From contig MHGH01000020.1 in NCBI GenBank assembly GCA_001805465.1, positions 54,071 through 63,674 on the forward strand: 9,604 bases of DNA. Reading direction: 5' to 3'. The position numbers and the translations under genes are program-made. Shown here one piece after another: positions 1 to 5,743 of the stretch. The notes under the pieces were generated by a model. The model did no database searches. It was given only the letters and a program-made list of their open reading frames with translations, and was not told the origin of the DNA. This DNA is from Omnitrophica WOR_2 bacterium RBG_13_41_10. GTDB lineage: Bacteria; Omnitrophota; Gorgyraeia; Gygaellales; Profunditerraquicolaceae. Positions within the stretch are counted from its first letter, which is position 1; every line of letters begins with the position of its first letter.

Positions 1-2
1 GC

Positions 3-1472
3 CGTGGCCTGATAAAACAAAACATATATAAAGCAGGCGTAATCATCCCTCTAAGATATAGGTTTAAGGGAAAATTAAATAATAACGGCATTGTCCTAGA
101 TAAGCTTGAGCTGGCTAAAGAAAATCTATATTGTGAACTTACCGGCAGTTTTGACGGGAATATTTTTGAATTCAATGGCTCCGTGTTATTGAATACGCTT
201 TTTAATGAAAACCCCTATCCGGATATATCCTTGGGGATATTTGAAAAAATCCACCTATTATTCAGCGATCCTTTCTCTGAATCAATAGGCCTGCTCAAGC
301 CGAATCTGTACATACTAGACATAGACTCACGGGTTAACTTAAGGTATCCTGACCTTGAAATAGAACGCCTGGAATTCCTTATAAACAATAATCCGGTGCG
401 GCTAAAAGGAAAAATTCTCCTTGAGGCTCCTTTCTCCTGCGCCTTAAATTTTTATTCCCGTTTTAAAAGTTTAGAAAGTACCCGGCCGGCGGTTACCAAA
501 GACATTTCCATAAATACATCTCTAGAGGTAGAAAATAACGAGCTAAACCTAAGCGGCACTTTCAACATAGATTTTTTAGGGCAAGAAAAAGATAGACTCC
601 CGTTAGAAAAGGTGGGCCTAGGGATAACAGGATTATCTTTTACTTTTGGGGAATCGCCGCTTTTAAATATACACCTCGGCAAACTAGATTTTATCGGAAT
701 AACGGATGCCAATAATTACCATATCGTCTTAGATGGCCTGAATATTAAATTCTCCAGGCTTGATGACAGGGTTAAATATTTAAAATTTTATTCTCAGTTT
801 TACGGGGGCGCCCTGGAGGGAGAAGGCAACCTGGAAATAAAAAGATTTATGCCGATTATTACTATAACCGCCAGGGTAAAAGGCGCGGATGCCAATAAAC
901 TGGACGGTATACTAATTCATTTTTCCAAGACATACGGAAAGCTAGATATTAAAATGCTTTTTCGTAACCACCCTGAATTAACGCTCAAAGGAAACCTCGT
1001 GATAAATAACGGTTACCTAAAAGACTTTGAATTCTTTAAATGGCTGGCTGATTTATTCGACCTGCCTTCCTTAAGAAAAATCCCTTTTCAAAAAGCAAGT
1101 TCGAATTTTGTGATAGATGAAAAAGGCAGCAGTTTAATTGATATGGACCTGGATTCTAGTGATGTAAAGCTTAGCGGTAATTTTAAACTCGGCCAAGGTG
1201 ATTCCGTATCCAGCAGGATGTCGCTGTCTTTCAGTAAGCCCTTAGTAAGTGCCTCTTCAAAGCTCAGGCCCCTCTTAAGGCTGCTAAGCGATGAGAATGA
1301 GTTTAACTTATTAAACTTTGATTTTAAGCTCTCAGGAAATCTGCACAAGATGAACTTTCAGTGGCTGCAGTCAGATTTTAAAAGAAAAATTATGCTGGCG
1401 ATTCCGAATTTTGTGGAAAGAAAGATTGAGAGGAATATAGAAGATGTTATTAAATCAATCTCTGGAGAATAA
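3..1472 (+). CDS. AsmA/YdbH-like envelope protein, C-terminal part (5' truncated by window)
   Basis: The frame is open from the first bases of the window to the stop at 1472 (489 residues). A GTG at 183 is only an internal codon: the reading continues upstream without a stop, with the same style of sequence (RGLIKQNIYKAG, then GIVLDKLELAKENLYCELTG). The protein is made of alternating short beta-strand segments rich in 'LxGxxxL'-type repeats, such as LNLSGTFNIDFLG, LEGEGNLEIKRFMP, LKGNLVINNGYLKDF and VKLSGNFKLGQG. This matches the C-terminal beta-groove region of AsmA, YdbH and TamB-like proteins, which span the periplasm and are linked to lipid transport or outer-membrane assembly. No catalytic motif is visible. 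It ends 11 nt from the convergent PilZ gene and is the only clear plus-strand gene. The family is inferred from pattern; the exact subfamily is not resolved. Confidence 0.72.
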   Translation, partial: RGLIKQNIYKAGVIIPLRYRFKGKLNNNGIVLDKLELAKENLYCELTGSFDGNIFEFNGSVLLNTLFNENPYPDISLGIFEKIHLLFSDPFSESIGLLKPNLYILDIDSRVNLRYPDLEIERLEFLINNNPVRLKGKILLEAPFSCALNFYSRFKSLESTRPAVTKDISINTSLEVENNELNLSGTFNIDFLGQEKDRLPLEKVGLGITGLSFTFGESPLLNIHLGKLDFIGITDANNYHIVLDGLNIKFSRLDDRVKYLKFYSQFYGGALEGEGNLEIKRFMPIITITARVKGADANKLDGILIHFSKTYGKLDIKMLFRNHPELTLKGNLVINNGYLKDFEFFKWLADLFDLPSLRKIPFQKASSNFVIDEKGSSLIDMDLDSSDVKLSGNFKLGQGDSVSSRMSLSFSKPLVSASSKLRPLLRLLSDENEFNLLNFDFKLSGNLHKMNFQWLQSDFKRKIMLAIPNFVERKIERNIEDVIKSISGE

Positions 1473-1483
1473 GCTTTGCTTTT

Positions 1484-1843
1484 TTAGCAGACTCCCTGCC
1501 AGATCTGTTTTATTAGCTGATCCTTATAATTCTTATGGACATATCGGTAAATATGCCCTTTGTCTTGGTCTTTTATCCTGGTAAAACAAAGGCCGCAAAT
1601 GTTACCTGATTCCTGCGGATTATGCCAGACTACAGCCGCTTCGGCATTTAAGGATACGCCGTTATCCAAAGGAATCTCTAATGTCAAAATACTCCCTTCC
1701 TGAAACTCCTCCGGAGAATTGATTTTCAGGCCCTTAAAACTTAAGTCTTGAATCTTGCATTCTAAAGGAATAGCCCGGCCTTCGGGCCTCACACCTACCG
1801 GCTTATCTATCTGCCATCTTCCGCTTTGCCTTCGTTCTTCCAT
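1484..1843 (-). CDS. PilZ domain protein (c-di-GMP receptor type)
   Basis: A 119-residue single-domain protein. It carries both hallmarks of c-di-GMP-binding PilZ domains: an N-terminal RxxxR (R5-QSG-R9) and a D/NxSxxG motif (D33-LSFKG-38), followed by beta strands ending in a hydrophobic VVWHNP (about 71-76) and a GLCFTRI strand. Such proteins bind cyclic di-GMP and pass the signal to motility, exopolysaccharide or pilus machinery; nothing here names the partner. There is no signal peptide, so it should be cytoplasmic. The ATG at 1843 is preceded by AAGGTGA, a usable ribosome site. It has its own promoter (1924-1952) and a structured leader (1866-1905), so it is probably transcribed apart from the PEBP gene upstream. 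Confidence 0.9.
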   Translation of the reverse strand: MEERRQSGRWQIDKPVGVRPEGRAIPLECKIQDLSFKGLKINSPEEFQEGSILTLEIPLDNGVSLNAEAAVVWHNPQESGNICGLCFTRIKDQDKGHIYRYVHKNYKDQLIKQIWQGVC

Positions 1844-1865
1844 ATCTTCACCTTAAAAATAAAAA

Positions 1866-1905
1866 AGCCACGTTTAGGCTGCTTACGCATACCTTTTCCG
1901 TGGCT
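1866..1905 (-). promoter_or_regulatory. Structured 5' leader of the PilZ gene: hairpin plus U-run (attenuator or riboswitch candidate)
   Basis: On the minus strand AGCCACG (1899-1905) pairs perfectly with CGTGGCT (1866-1872), followed directly by a run of T, the form of an intrinsic terminator. Inside the long loop sits a second hairpin, UGC-GUAA-GCA (1880-1889), closed by a GNRA-type tetraloop and flanked by GG/CC pairing, then CCTAAAC. It lies between the promoter at 1924-1952 and the PilZ start, so it would be in that gene's 5' UTR. It could equally be the terminator of the PEBP gene, whose stop is at 1964. Confidence 0.55.
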
Positions 1906-1923
1906 CTTACTATAATTAAATTA

Positions 1924-1952
1924 AGTATATCTTATTTTTCCCTAATTTTCAA
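1924..1952 (-). promoter_or_regulatory. Sigma-70-type promoter for the PilZ gene
   Basis: Reading the minus strand: TTGAAA (1947-1952), exactly 17 nt, TATACT (1924-1929). The -35 is 4/6 and the -10 is 5/6 to consensus, with ideal spacing, and the site lies between the PEBP stop and the PilZ leader. Confidence 0.65.
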
Positions 1953-1963
1953 GGTAAAAACTA

Positions 1964-2476
1964 TTATTTTCTTTTATAAAGGCCGAGCAGTTCGGCCTGA
2001 GCTACGATATGGCCTTGCATAGCTTTTTCCAGTTGCCCTTTGGTAATCCCTTCTTTTAAATTCAACTGCGCATCTAAGGCGTATATCTTAAAAAAGTAAT
2101 GGTGAACACCGGATGGAGGACATGGCCCATGGTAATCTTTTTTGCCTGAATTGGTAATACCGAGTTTACCCGGCACACTGTTTTCTGCGATACGCGAAAC
2201 TATAGGGATATCAAATACTACCCAATGCACCCATACACCTATCGGCGCATCGGGGTCATCCATAATCAGGGCCAAACTCTTTGACCCTTCAGGGACGCCG
2301 GTGATAACTAACTCAGGATTAATATCTTGGCCTTCGCAGGTATATTTTGCGGGAATATATTCATTGTGCTTAAATGTGGGGCTCGTAATTTCCATATCGC
2401 CACCTCCTGTTTCTTTTGCCGATATATAATTAGCAGCTACAAAAATAACTGCTGCTAAAACTATAACTTTCTTCAT
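1964..2476 (-). CDS. Exported PEBP / YbhB-YbcL family (Raf kinase inhibitor-like) protein
   Basis: 170 residues. Residues 1-20 form a signal peptide (MKK, then a hydrophobic stretch, AANYISA). The mature part shows the bacterial PEBP signature in order: CEGQDINPEL (47-56), DDPDAP (73-78), VWVHWVVFD (81-89) and GPCPPSGVHHYFF (117-129). These build the anion/phospholipid-like ligand pocket of the family. The length fits YbhB-type proteins. The cellular role of bacterial PEBPs is unsettled; the signal peptide places this one in the periplasm. It starts 20 nt after the stop of the small lipoprotein gene and probably belongs to the same transcript; its ribosome site is weak, consistent with coupling. 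Confidence 0.93.
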   Translation of the reverse strand: MKKVIVLAAVIFVAANYISAKETGGGDMEITSPTFKHNEYIPAKYTCEGQDINPELVITGVPEGSKSLALIMDDPDAPIGVWVHWVVFDIPIVSRIAENSVPGKLGITNSGKKDYHGPCPPSGVHHYFFKIYALDAQLNLKEGITKGQLEKAMQGHIVAQAELLGLYKRK

Positions 2477-2496
2477 CTGGCTTCTAATTCTGGATA

Positions 2497-2625
2497 CTAT
2501 TTAGTGGCCTGATAAATAGCGTAAGAAATACCTGCAGCAACAGCTGTGCTGACTACAGCGCAGCCAGAAGTGATAACCGAAAGACACAAAATTAGTCCAA
2601 GAGCAATTAATTTTATTTTATTCAA
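2497..2625 (-). CDS. Small lipoprotein, 42 residues, TTG start
   Basis: This short gene is easily missed because it starts with TTG. A strong AGGAGG (2633-2638) lies 7 nt before the TTG at 2623-2625. The product begins MNKIKLIALGLILCLS, has a lipobox ITSGC (Cys22), and continues AVVSTAVAAGISYAIYQATK to a TAG stop. This is a complete lipoprotein signal followed by a very short Ala/Gly-rich tail. The tail resembles the first residues after the lipid-modified Cys in DUF3568-type small lipoproteins, but the rest of that domain is absent, so it is either a mini-version or a truncated relative. It sits between the cyclophilin and PEBP genes in the same direction. Function unknown. Confidence 0.72.
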   Translation of the reverse strand: MNKIKLIALGLILCLSVITSGCAVVSTAVAAGISYAIYQATK

Positions 2626-2652
2626 TTAGCGTCCTCCTTTAAAAATCCCGTA

Positions 2653-3198
2653 TTATTTCAAATATGCCTTGATAATTTTTTGCTCGAGCTTAGGCCGGTC
2701 AGATGGGCCGATAGCAGTATTTTCAATCTTCTCTACTGTTTCATATCCGGAAATAACTTCGCCAAAAATTGTATGGTGCATATTTAACCACGGGGTTTTG
2801 GCAGTAGTAATAAAAAATTGGCTTCCGTTGGTATTAGGGCCGGCATTGGCCATTGCCAGAAGCCCGGGTCTATCAAATTGCACACTGGGGCTCACTTCAT
2901 CGCCAAAGGACCCACCCCATATTGATTCTCCGCCTGCGCCTGTGCCTGTGGGGTCTCCTCCTTGAAGCATAAAACCCTTGATTACTCTATGAAAAATTAA
3001 CCCGTTATAATAACCCTTTTCTACTAATTTAGTAAAATTTTCACAGGCCTTAGGCGCTACTTCAGGCATCAACTTAATCTCTATGGTCCCCTGATTGGTC
3101 TCCAACACCACAATTTTATTATCCATAGCAAATACTCCTTTGGCAATATTATGAATAAGAAATGAAAAAAATAAAACTACTAAAATTTTCTTTAACAT
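2653..3198 (-). CDS. Exported cyclophilin-type peptidyl-prolyl cis-trans isomerase
   Basis: 181 residues with a signal peptide at about 1-24 (MLKKILVVLFFSFLIHN...GVFA), so it probably acts in the periplasm. The cyclophilin domain follows with all main active-site elements: FHRVIKGFMLQGGD (69-82, catalytic Arg71), MANAGPNTNGSQFFIT (116-131) and the Trp/His segment TPWLNMHHTIFGEV (135-148; Trp137 is the usual cyclosporin-contact position). It catalyses proline isomerisation during folding of exported proteins. The ATG at 3198 has GAGGAG upstream at good spacing. A TATAAT lies at 3216-3221, but no matching -35 is evident, so the gene may instead be read from upstream genes. No catalytic residue is missing. 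Confidence 0.96.
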   Translation of the reverse strand: MLKKILVVLFFSFLIHNIAKGVFAMDNKIVVLETNQGTIEIKLMPEVAPKACENFTKLVEKGYYNGLIFHRVIKGFMLQGGDPTGTGAGGESIWGGSFGDEVSPSVQFDRPGLLAMANAGPNTNGSQFFITTAKTPWLNMHHTIFGEVISGYETVEKIENTAIGPSDRPKLEQKIIKAYLK

Positions 3199-3221
3199 CT
3201 TATCTCTCCTCTTTTATTATA

Positions 3222-3608
3222 CTACTTTTTTCTCTTTTTTATTTTAGATTTATAAGGAGTGCATAATATCCTGGCAAAGGAAGACACCCTCTCATCTTCA
3301 TAGGGAAATTCCTTACAGCTTTGGGGCTTGAATTTATAATCCACTTTATGAATAGCGCATAGCCCATCAACCCCTAAGAAAGAACAAGGATCATCTTCAT
3401 AGCTGGTGCCGACTTTGTAGCCGGAAGGAAAAGTATCATCCTTCTCCAAATGAAAAAAATCCCCTTTTATTCCTAAGGAGATTATTTGTTTAGCTTCATC
3501 TAAGTCTATCCATGCCCCCAGCCTACAGCAATCCGCCTGGGTTTGGCATTCGTGACAACTCGCTACCTTCATGGCCTTTCTTTTCTTATGCTTGCTCTTC
3601 TGTTTCAT
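3222..3608 (-). CDS. YkgJ-type cysteine-cluster (zinc/iron-chelating) protein
   Basis: 128 residues. It has the conserved cysteine series of the YkgJ/UPF0153 family: C18-HE-C21, C27-C28, C75, C84 and C98, plus a further C116, around the segments DDPCSFLGVDGLCAIH and KPQSCKEFPY. The family is thought to bind an Fe-S cluster or metal; no reaction is established. Both termini are very Lys/Arg-rich (KQKSKHKKRKAMK and KSKIKKRKK), suggesting nucleic-acid or acidic-surface contact, which is an inference. The start at 3608 lies 4 nt after the upstream lipoprotein's stop, so translation is probably coupled. An alternative start is Met13, preceded by AAAGG. Confidence 0.85.
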   Translation of the reverse strand: MKQKSKHKKRKAMKVASCHECQTQADCCRLGAWIDLDEAKQIISLGIKGDFFHLEKDDTFPSGYKVGTSYEDDPCSFLGVDGLCAIHKVDYKFKPQSCKEFPYEDERVSSFARILCTPYKSKIKKRKK

Positions 3609-3612
3609 ATTT

Positions 3613-4014
3613 TTAAGGGTTTTGAATCTGCCAGGAAAACAGCCTATCCTGGGTATCTAAATTAAGCAGGATTATTTGAGTGGACAATCCACCTGTAGGC
3701 TTACGGTAAATGCAGGTTTCTTTGATGCCGGCCCGGCCTTCAGCCGGCCTGCATAAAGTTGGCTCTCCGTAAAGATGGAAAATCGCGCGTTTTTTCATTG
3801 GCTTATTCAAGCGGCCATTATCAATATCGGTTTTTAACTTGTTGTATAACCTTTCCTCTTTATCTATTTCAGCCTGCATTTCTTTCTGGCTATTCTCTAA
3901 GCGCTTCATAAACATAACTTCGTCTAAATGAGCCAGGTACACGCAGCCGGAAAGAAAAATTACAGCCAAGCTTAAGGAAAATAAATATGGGTAGAAAATT
4001 TTATTTTTTGCCAT
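3613..4014 (-). CDS. Lipoprotein with coiled-coil and BamE/SmpA-like C-terminal region
   Basis: 133 residues. It has a lipoprotein signal with lipobox FLSGC (Cys24). A charged, heptad-like segment (about 31-62, LDEVMFMKRLENSQKEMQAE onward) likely forms a coiled coil. The C-terminal part reads 'HLYGEPTLC...ETCIYRKP...IILLNLDTQDRLFSWQI', the pattern of small outer-membrane BamE/SmpA/OmlA-like folds (a GxP turn after a helix, then beta strands ending in '...LxSW'). That assignment is a structural guess; the lipoprotein nature is secure. The ribosome site is GGTGAGGG. It is first in line after its own promoter (4032-4060) and is followed 4 nt later by the YkgJ-type gene. Confidence 0.75.
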   Translation of the reverse strand: MAKNKIFYPYLFSLSLAVIFLSGCVYLAHLDEVMFMKRLENSQKEMQAEIDKEERLYNKLKTDIDNGRLNKPMKKRAIFHLYGEPTLCRPAEGRAGIKETCIYRKPTGGLSTQIILLNLDTQDRLFSWQIQNP

Positions 4015-4031
4015 TTCTTATCCCTCACCTA

Positions 4032-4060
4032 ATTATACCTCTATAAACCAAAAATCTAAA
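4032..4060 (-). promoter_or_regulatory. Promoter of the coiled-coil lipoprotein operon
   Basis: Minus strand: TTTAGA (4055-4060), 17 nt, perfect TATAAT (4032-4037), followed by GGTGAGGG and the ATG at 4014. A 16-base box shared with another promoter in this window begins 3 nt upstream of the -35. Confidence 0.68.
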
Positions 4061-4063
4061 GTT

Positions 4064-4079
4064 ATTTTAGCGGGTCCTG
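4064..4079 (-). repeat. Promoter-upstream box, copy 1
   Basis: On the minus strand CAGGACCCGCTAAAAT, identical over 16 bases to 4905-4920. In both copies it ends exactly 3 nt before the -35 hexamer. A third, near-identical copy lies in the opposite orientation at 8137-8151. Confidence 0.8.
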
Positions 4080-4085
4080 CAAATC

Positions 4086-4164
4086 AAAAAAATTCCCAAG
4101 TGAAATCAGTCTCTTAATTCAGGATTTCATCCTGAGCATAGCGAAGGACCTGATTCTAATTGGG
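4086..4164 (-). terminator. Terminator of the VOC gene with a hairpin insert
   Basis: Minus strand: CCCAA (4160-4164) pairs with TTGGG (4095-4099), then AATCAG (4150-4155) with CTGATT (4104-4109), followed by a run of seven T (4086-4092). The loop holds a further inverted repeat CAGGAT-ttc-ATCCTG next to a TCCTTCGC motif. The T-run arm (AAAAAAATTCCCAAG on the plus strand) is the same sequence as in the terminator at 4954-4985. Confidence 0.6.
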
Positions 4165-4199
4165 ATTAATTTATTTTAACAAAATCAGAGCCGTCCCCT

Positions 4200-4628
4200 C
4201 TATTTCAAATCTTCTATAAACTCTATCAAATTCCCGTCAGGATCATAACCAAAACAGAGTTTCGTATTAGTCACGGGTGATTTAAGGGGCCCAGAGATAA
4301 ATTTCACCCCTAATTTAGAGAGCCTCCTATATTCAAAATCCAGATTCTTTACCGTAAACGATATATGATTAAAACTTCTCTTAGGAGTTCTCTTGGGCTT
4401 TATCCAGCAATGTAGTTCAAACACCGGAGTATCTCTTTTACACTGGCCAGGCGCATAAAGCTTGGCATACCGCAATACTATTCCTTTTTTATGGAATACT
4501 TTTTCTAGATGCGCACCCTTTAGCGTAATATCTTTTTCTACTTTTAATCCCAAACTATCCCTGTAAAACCTAAGGGCTTTTTGCATATTACTGACTACAA
4601 CTCCCGCATGCCTGAAACCTCTAATCAT
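4200..4628 (-). CDS. VOC / glyoxalase-like metalloenzyme
   Basis: 142 residues from the ATG at 4628, chosen because AAGGGG precedes it and homology begins at once (MIRGFRHAGVVVSNMQKALR). The frame is open to 4751, but that extension overlaps the upstream membrane gene and looks non-coding. Two beta-alpha-beta-beta-beta modules are seen with the four expected metal positions: H7, E71 (FELH), H88 (FNHISF) and E136 (NLIEF). DPDGNLIEF is the typical last strand. This fits glyoxalase I, epimerase or resistance-type VOC proteins; the substrate cannot be told. It starts 11 nt after the stop of the two-helix membrane protein, so the two are co-transcribed. Confidence 0.9.
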   Translation of the reverse strand: MIRGFRHAGVVVSNMQKALRFYRDSLGLKVEKDITLKGAHLEKVFHKKGIVLRYAKLYAPGQCKRDTPVFELHCWIKPKRTPKRSFNHISFTVKNLDFEYRRLSKLGVKFISGPLKSPVTNTKLCFGYDPDGNLIEFIEDLK

Positions 4629-4639
4629 TACTGCCCCTT

Positions 4640-4864
4640 TTATTTGATGATGGCGAGCATTAGTGTTATGAGAGTTACTGCAAATAAAAATATGCCCATT
4701 ATTTTGGTATTGCGAATCTCTTTTGGCATAGAGATAGGTTCGATGCGCCAATTAATTTTTTCGTAAAACTTTTTTTGAATATCAATAGTCAGGCTGGGTT
4801 TAGAGAATACGAACAATCCAATTGCCATTCCCAATACCGAAAATAAAATTAAAATAGGTTTCAT
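4640..4864 (-). CDS. Small two-helix membrane protein, unknown function
   Basis: 74 residues with two hydrophobic helices (about 4-20, ILILFSVLGMAIGLFVF, and 55-72, IMGIFLFAVTLITLMLAI) joined by a charged 34-residue loop. No family is recognised. There is no clear ribosome site: the ATG at 4864 is only 8 nt from a perfect TATAAT, so the transcript would be nearly leaderless. It is followed closely by the VOC gene. Expression is supported by the promoter and by the position of the VOC start just behind its stop. Confidence 0.6.
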   Translation of the reverse strand: MKPILILFSVLGMAIGLFVFSKPSLTIDIQKKFYEKINWRIEPISMPKEIRNTKIMGIFLFAVTLITLMLAIIK

Positions 4865-4872
4865 TTTTATCT

Positions 4873-4901
4873 ATTATACCCCATAAAACCCAAGACCCCA
4901 A
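4873..4901 (-). promoter_or_regulatory. Promoter of the membrane protein-VOC pair
   Basis: Minus strand: TTGGGG (4896-4901), 17 nt, perfect TATAAT (4873-4878). The -35 matches consensus at only 3 of 6, which would suit an activator-dependent promoter. The predicted start of transcription falls within a few bases of the ATG. Confidence 0.62.
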
Positions 4902-4904
4902 ACT

Positions 4905-4952
4905 ATTTTAGCGGGTCCTGTATTGGCGAAGCCCATCCAATCCACCCGCTAA
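4905..4952. repeat. Promoter-upstream box, copy 2, within a hairpin element
   Basis: 4905-4920 repeats the 16-base box of 4064-4079. Here it also forms a hairpin: TTAGCGGGT (4908-4916) pairs perfectly with ACCCGCTAA (4944-4952), and inside it ATTGG (4922-4926) pairs with CCAAT (4937-4941). No T-run follows in either direction, so it is not a terminator. Confidence 0.7.
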
Positions 4953-4953
4953 T

Positions 4954-4985
4954 AAAAAAATTCCCAAGCCCTTTTAGACTTGGGA
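4954..4985 (-). terminator. Rho-independent terminator of the DUF6941-like gene
   Basis: Minus strand: TCCCAAG (4979-4985) pairs with CTTGGGA (4962-4968) across a 10-nt loop, followed by seven T (4954-4960). It sits about 50 nt behind the stop of the gene at 5036. Confidence 0.82.
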
Positions 4986-5035
4986 TTAAGTTTTTCGATG
5001 CAATCGGAAAACTTTTGGTTATTGGTTATTCATTT

Positions 5036-5428
5036 TTACCGTCTCGCCCTTACAAAAAGTGGTAAAGACGCTAAGCTTCTGCCATCAATAGCTAAATCAA
5101 TCGAATACTCACCGTATTTTTCAAGTTTCAACATTTGCATATTGAGAATTAAATTTGCTGAACCAGACCTTTGTTCATTAGGAAAATTGATATTTATTGT
5201 TCCATTCGCAGATGGAATAATATGCCTACCATCCAGATCAACAAAATTCACAGTAACTCTATGTTCTCCTCTCTCAATATTTTCAAATCTTACTCTAAGA
5301 GCAATTGCACATTGAGGATGTACGGCAGGCATATTTACTGTCCAAATTGTATCAAATGCACCAAGTATATTTAATTTTCCTACATCGACAGTTGCTGCAT
5401 CACATAAAGAGAATACTTCAATATTCAT
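5036..5428 (-). CDS. DUF6941-like protein
   Basis: 130 residues from the ATG at 5428, chosen because GGAGG lies 5 nt before it; the open frame reaches a TTG at 5440, but that overlaps the ribosome site. It begins MNIEVFSLCDAATVDVGKLN and continues as beta-rich segments ending LEKYGEYSIDLAIDGRSLAS and LPLFVRA. This 'CDAA...GKLNILGAFDTI...YGEYSIDLxIDG' pattern matches a widespread uncharacterised family that I know as DUF6941; the number is from memory. It has no signal peptide and no catalytic motif. It is monocistronic: a terminator follows at 4954-4985, and 300 nt of non-coding DNA lie upstream. Function unknown. Confidence 0.7.
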   Translation of the reverse strand: MNIEVFSLCDAATVDVGKLNILGAFDTIWTVNMPAVHPQCAIALRVRFENIERGEHRVTVNFVDLDGRHIIPSANGTININFPNEQRSGSANLILNMQMLKLEKYGEYSIDLAIDGRSLASLPLFVRARR

Positions 5429-5452
5429 AACTACCTCCAATATTAAAAATCC

Positions 5453-5471
5453 GGGACACTTCTATTTTTCA
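5453..5471 (+). repeat. Left direct repeat flanking the three-gene operon
   Basis: GGGACACTTCTATTTTTCA; 16 of 19 positions match 7766-7784 in the same orientation, including an uninterrupted TTCTATTTTTCA. Confidence 0.6.
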
Positions 5472-5504
5472 AAAACAAGCACCTTAATCTTTTATTTAGC
5501 GCAG

Positions 5505-5527
5505 TCCTTTGTGCGAAGCACAAAGGA
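5505..5527. repeat. Perfect REP-like hairpin
   Basis: TCCTTTGTGC (5505-5514) and GCACAAAGGA (5518-5527) are perfect reverse complements with a 3-nt GAA centre. There is no T-run, so it is not a typical terminator. Its TCCTT...AGGA ends recall hairpins at about 4129-4151 and 8839-8867. Confidence 0.6.
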
Positions 5528-5591
5528 TCATAACCATCCCCTATTGCTACTCTCTAGACACAGCTATTGGTAAATTTAAGAGGTAACTCCC

Positions 5592-5696
5592 ATGAGGACG
5601 CCCAGAAATACGACGCGACAGAAAAATTATCTGTATACAGATGGGATTAAACTGAAGGAGTTTGAAAAACAAATTATATACCTAAAAAAATCCTAA
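5592..5696 (+). CDS. Possible 34-residue ORF, doubtful
   Basis: ATG at 5592 with GAGGT 7 nt upstream. The product begins MRTPRNTTRQKNYLYT and ends in a Lys-rich tail, stopping at 5696. It is basic and resembles nothing I recognise. It runs against its neighbours and lies among repeats, so it may be a gene remnant or chance. Confidence 0.2.
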   Translation: MRTPRNTTRQKNYLYTDGIKLKEFEKQIIYLKKS

Positions 5697-5743
5697 GTAT
5701 GTCTAAGCCTAAGATTACAAAATTTAGAAGTCAACCTTTTTAT

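Larger units (their letters stand above)
5441..5743. other. Intergenic stretch with repeats at the left edge of the accessory operon
   Basis: No convincing gene. It holds a 19-nt direct repeat shared with 7766-7784, a perfect 10-bp hairpin (5505-5527), a perfect 14-bp palindrome ATCTGTATACAGAT (5629-5642) and one doubtful 34-codon ORF (5592-5696). CCATCCCCTATT at about 5537-5548 resembles, on the other strand, the AATAGGGACGGTT sequence near 7798-7810. Confidence 0.6.

Noticed and set aside
183..185. GTG at 183 as the start of the AsmA-like gene
   Set aside because: The same frame stays open and coding-like back to the first bases of the window, and there is no ribosome site in front of the GTG.
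1866..1905. Full c-di-GMP-I riboswitch
   Set aside because: Only a short segment resembles the core; the two long stems and the tetraloop receptor of the known class are missing, so only a structured leader is called.
4629..4751. Longer start for the VOC gene at 4751
   Set aside because: The added 41 residues overlap the two-helix membrane gene and have no VOC similarity, while the ATG at 4628 has AAGGGG before it and begins the domain.
4064..4985. CRISPR-like array from the repeated box and TTCCCAAG motif
   Set aside because: Only two copies of each, hundreds of bases apart and separated by genes; they are parts of promoters and terminators.
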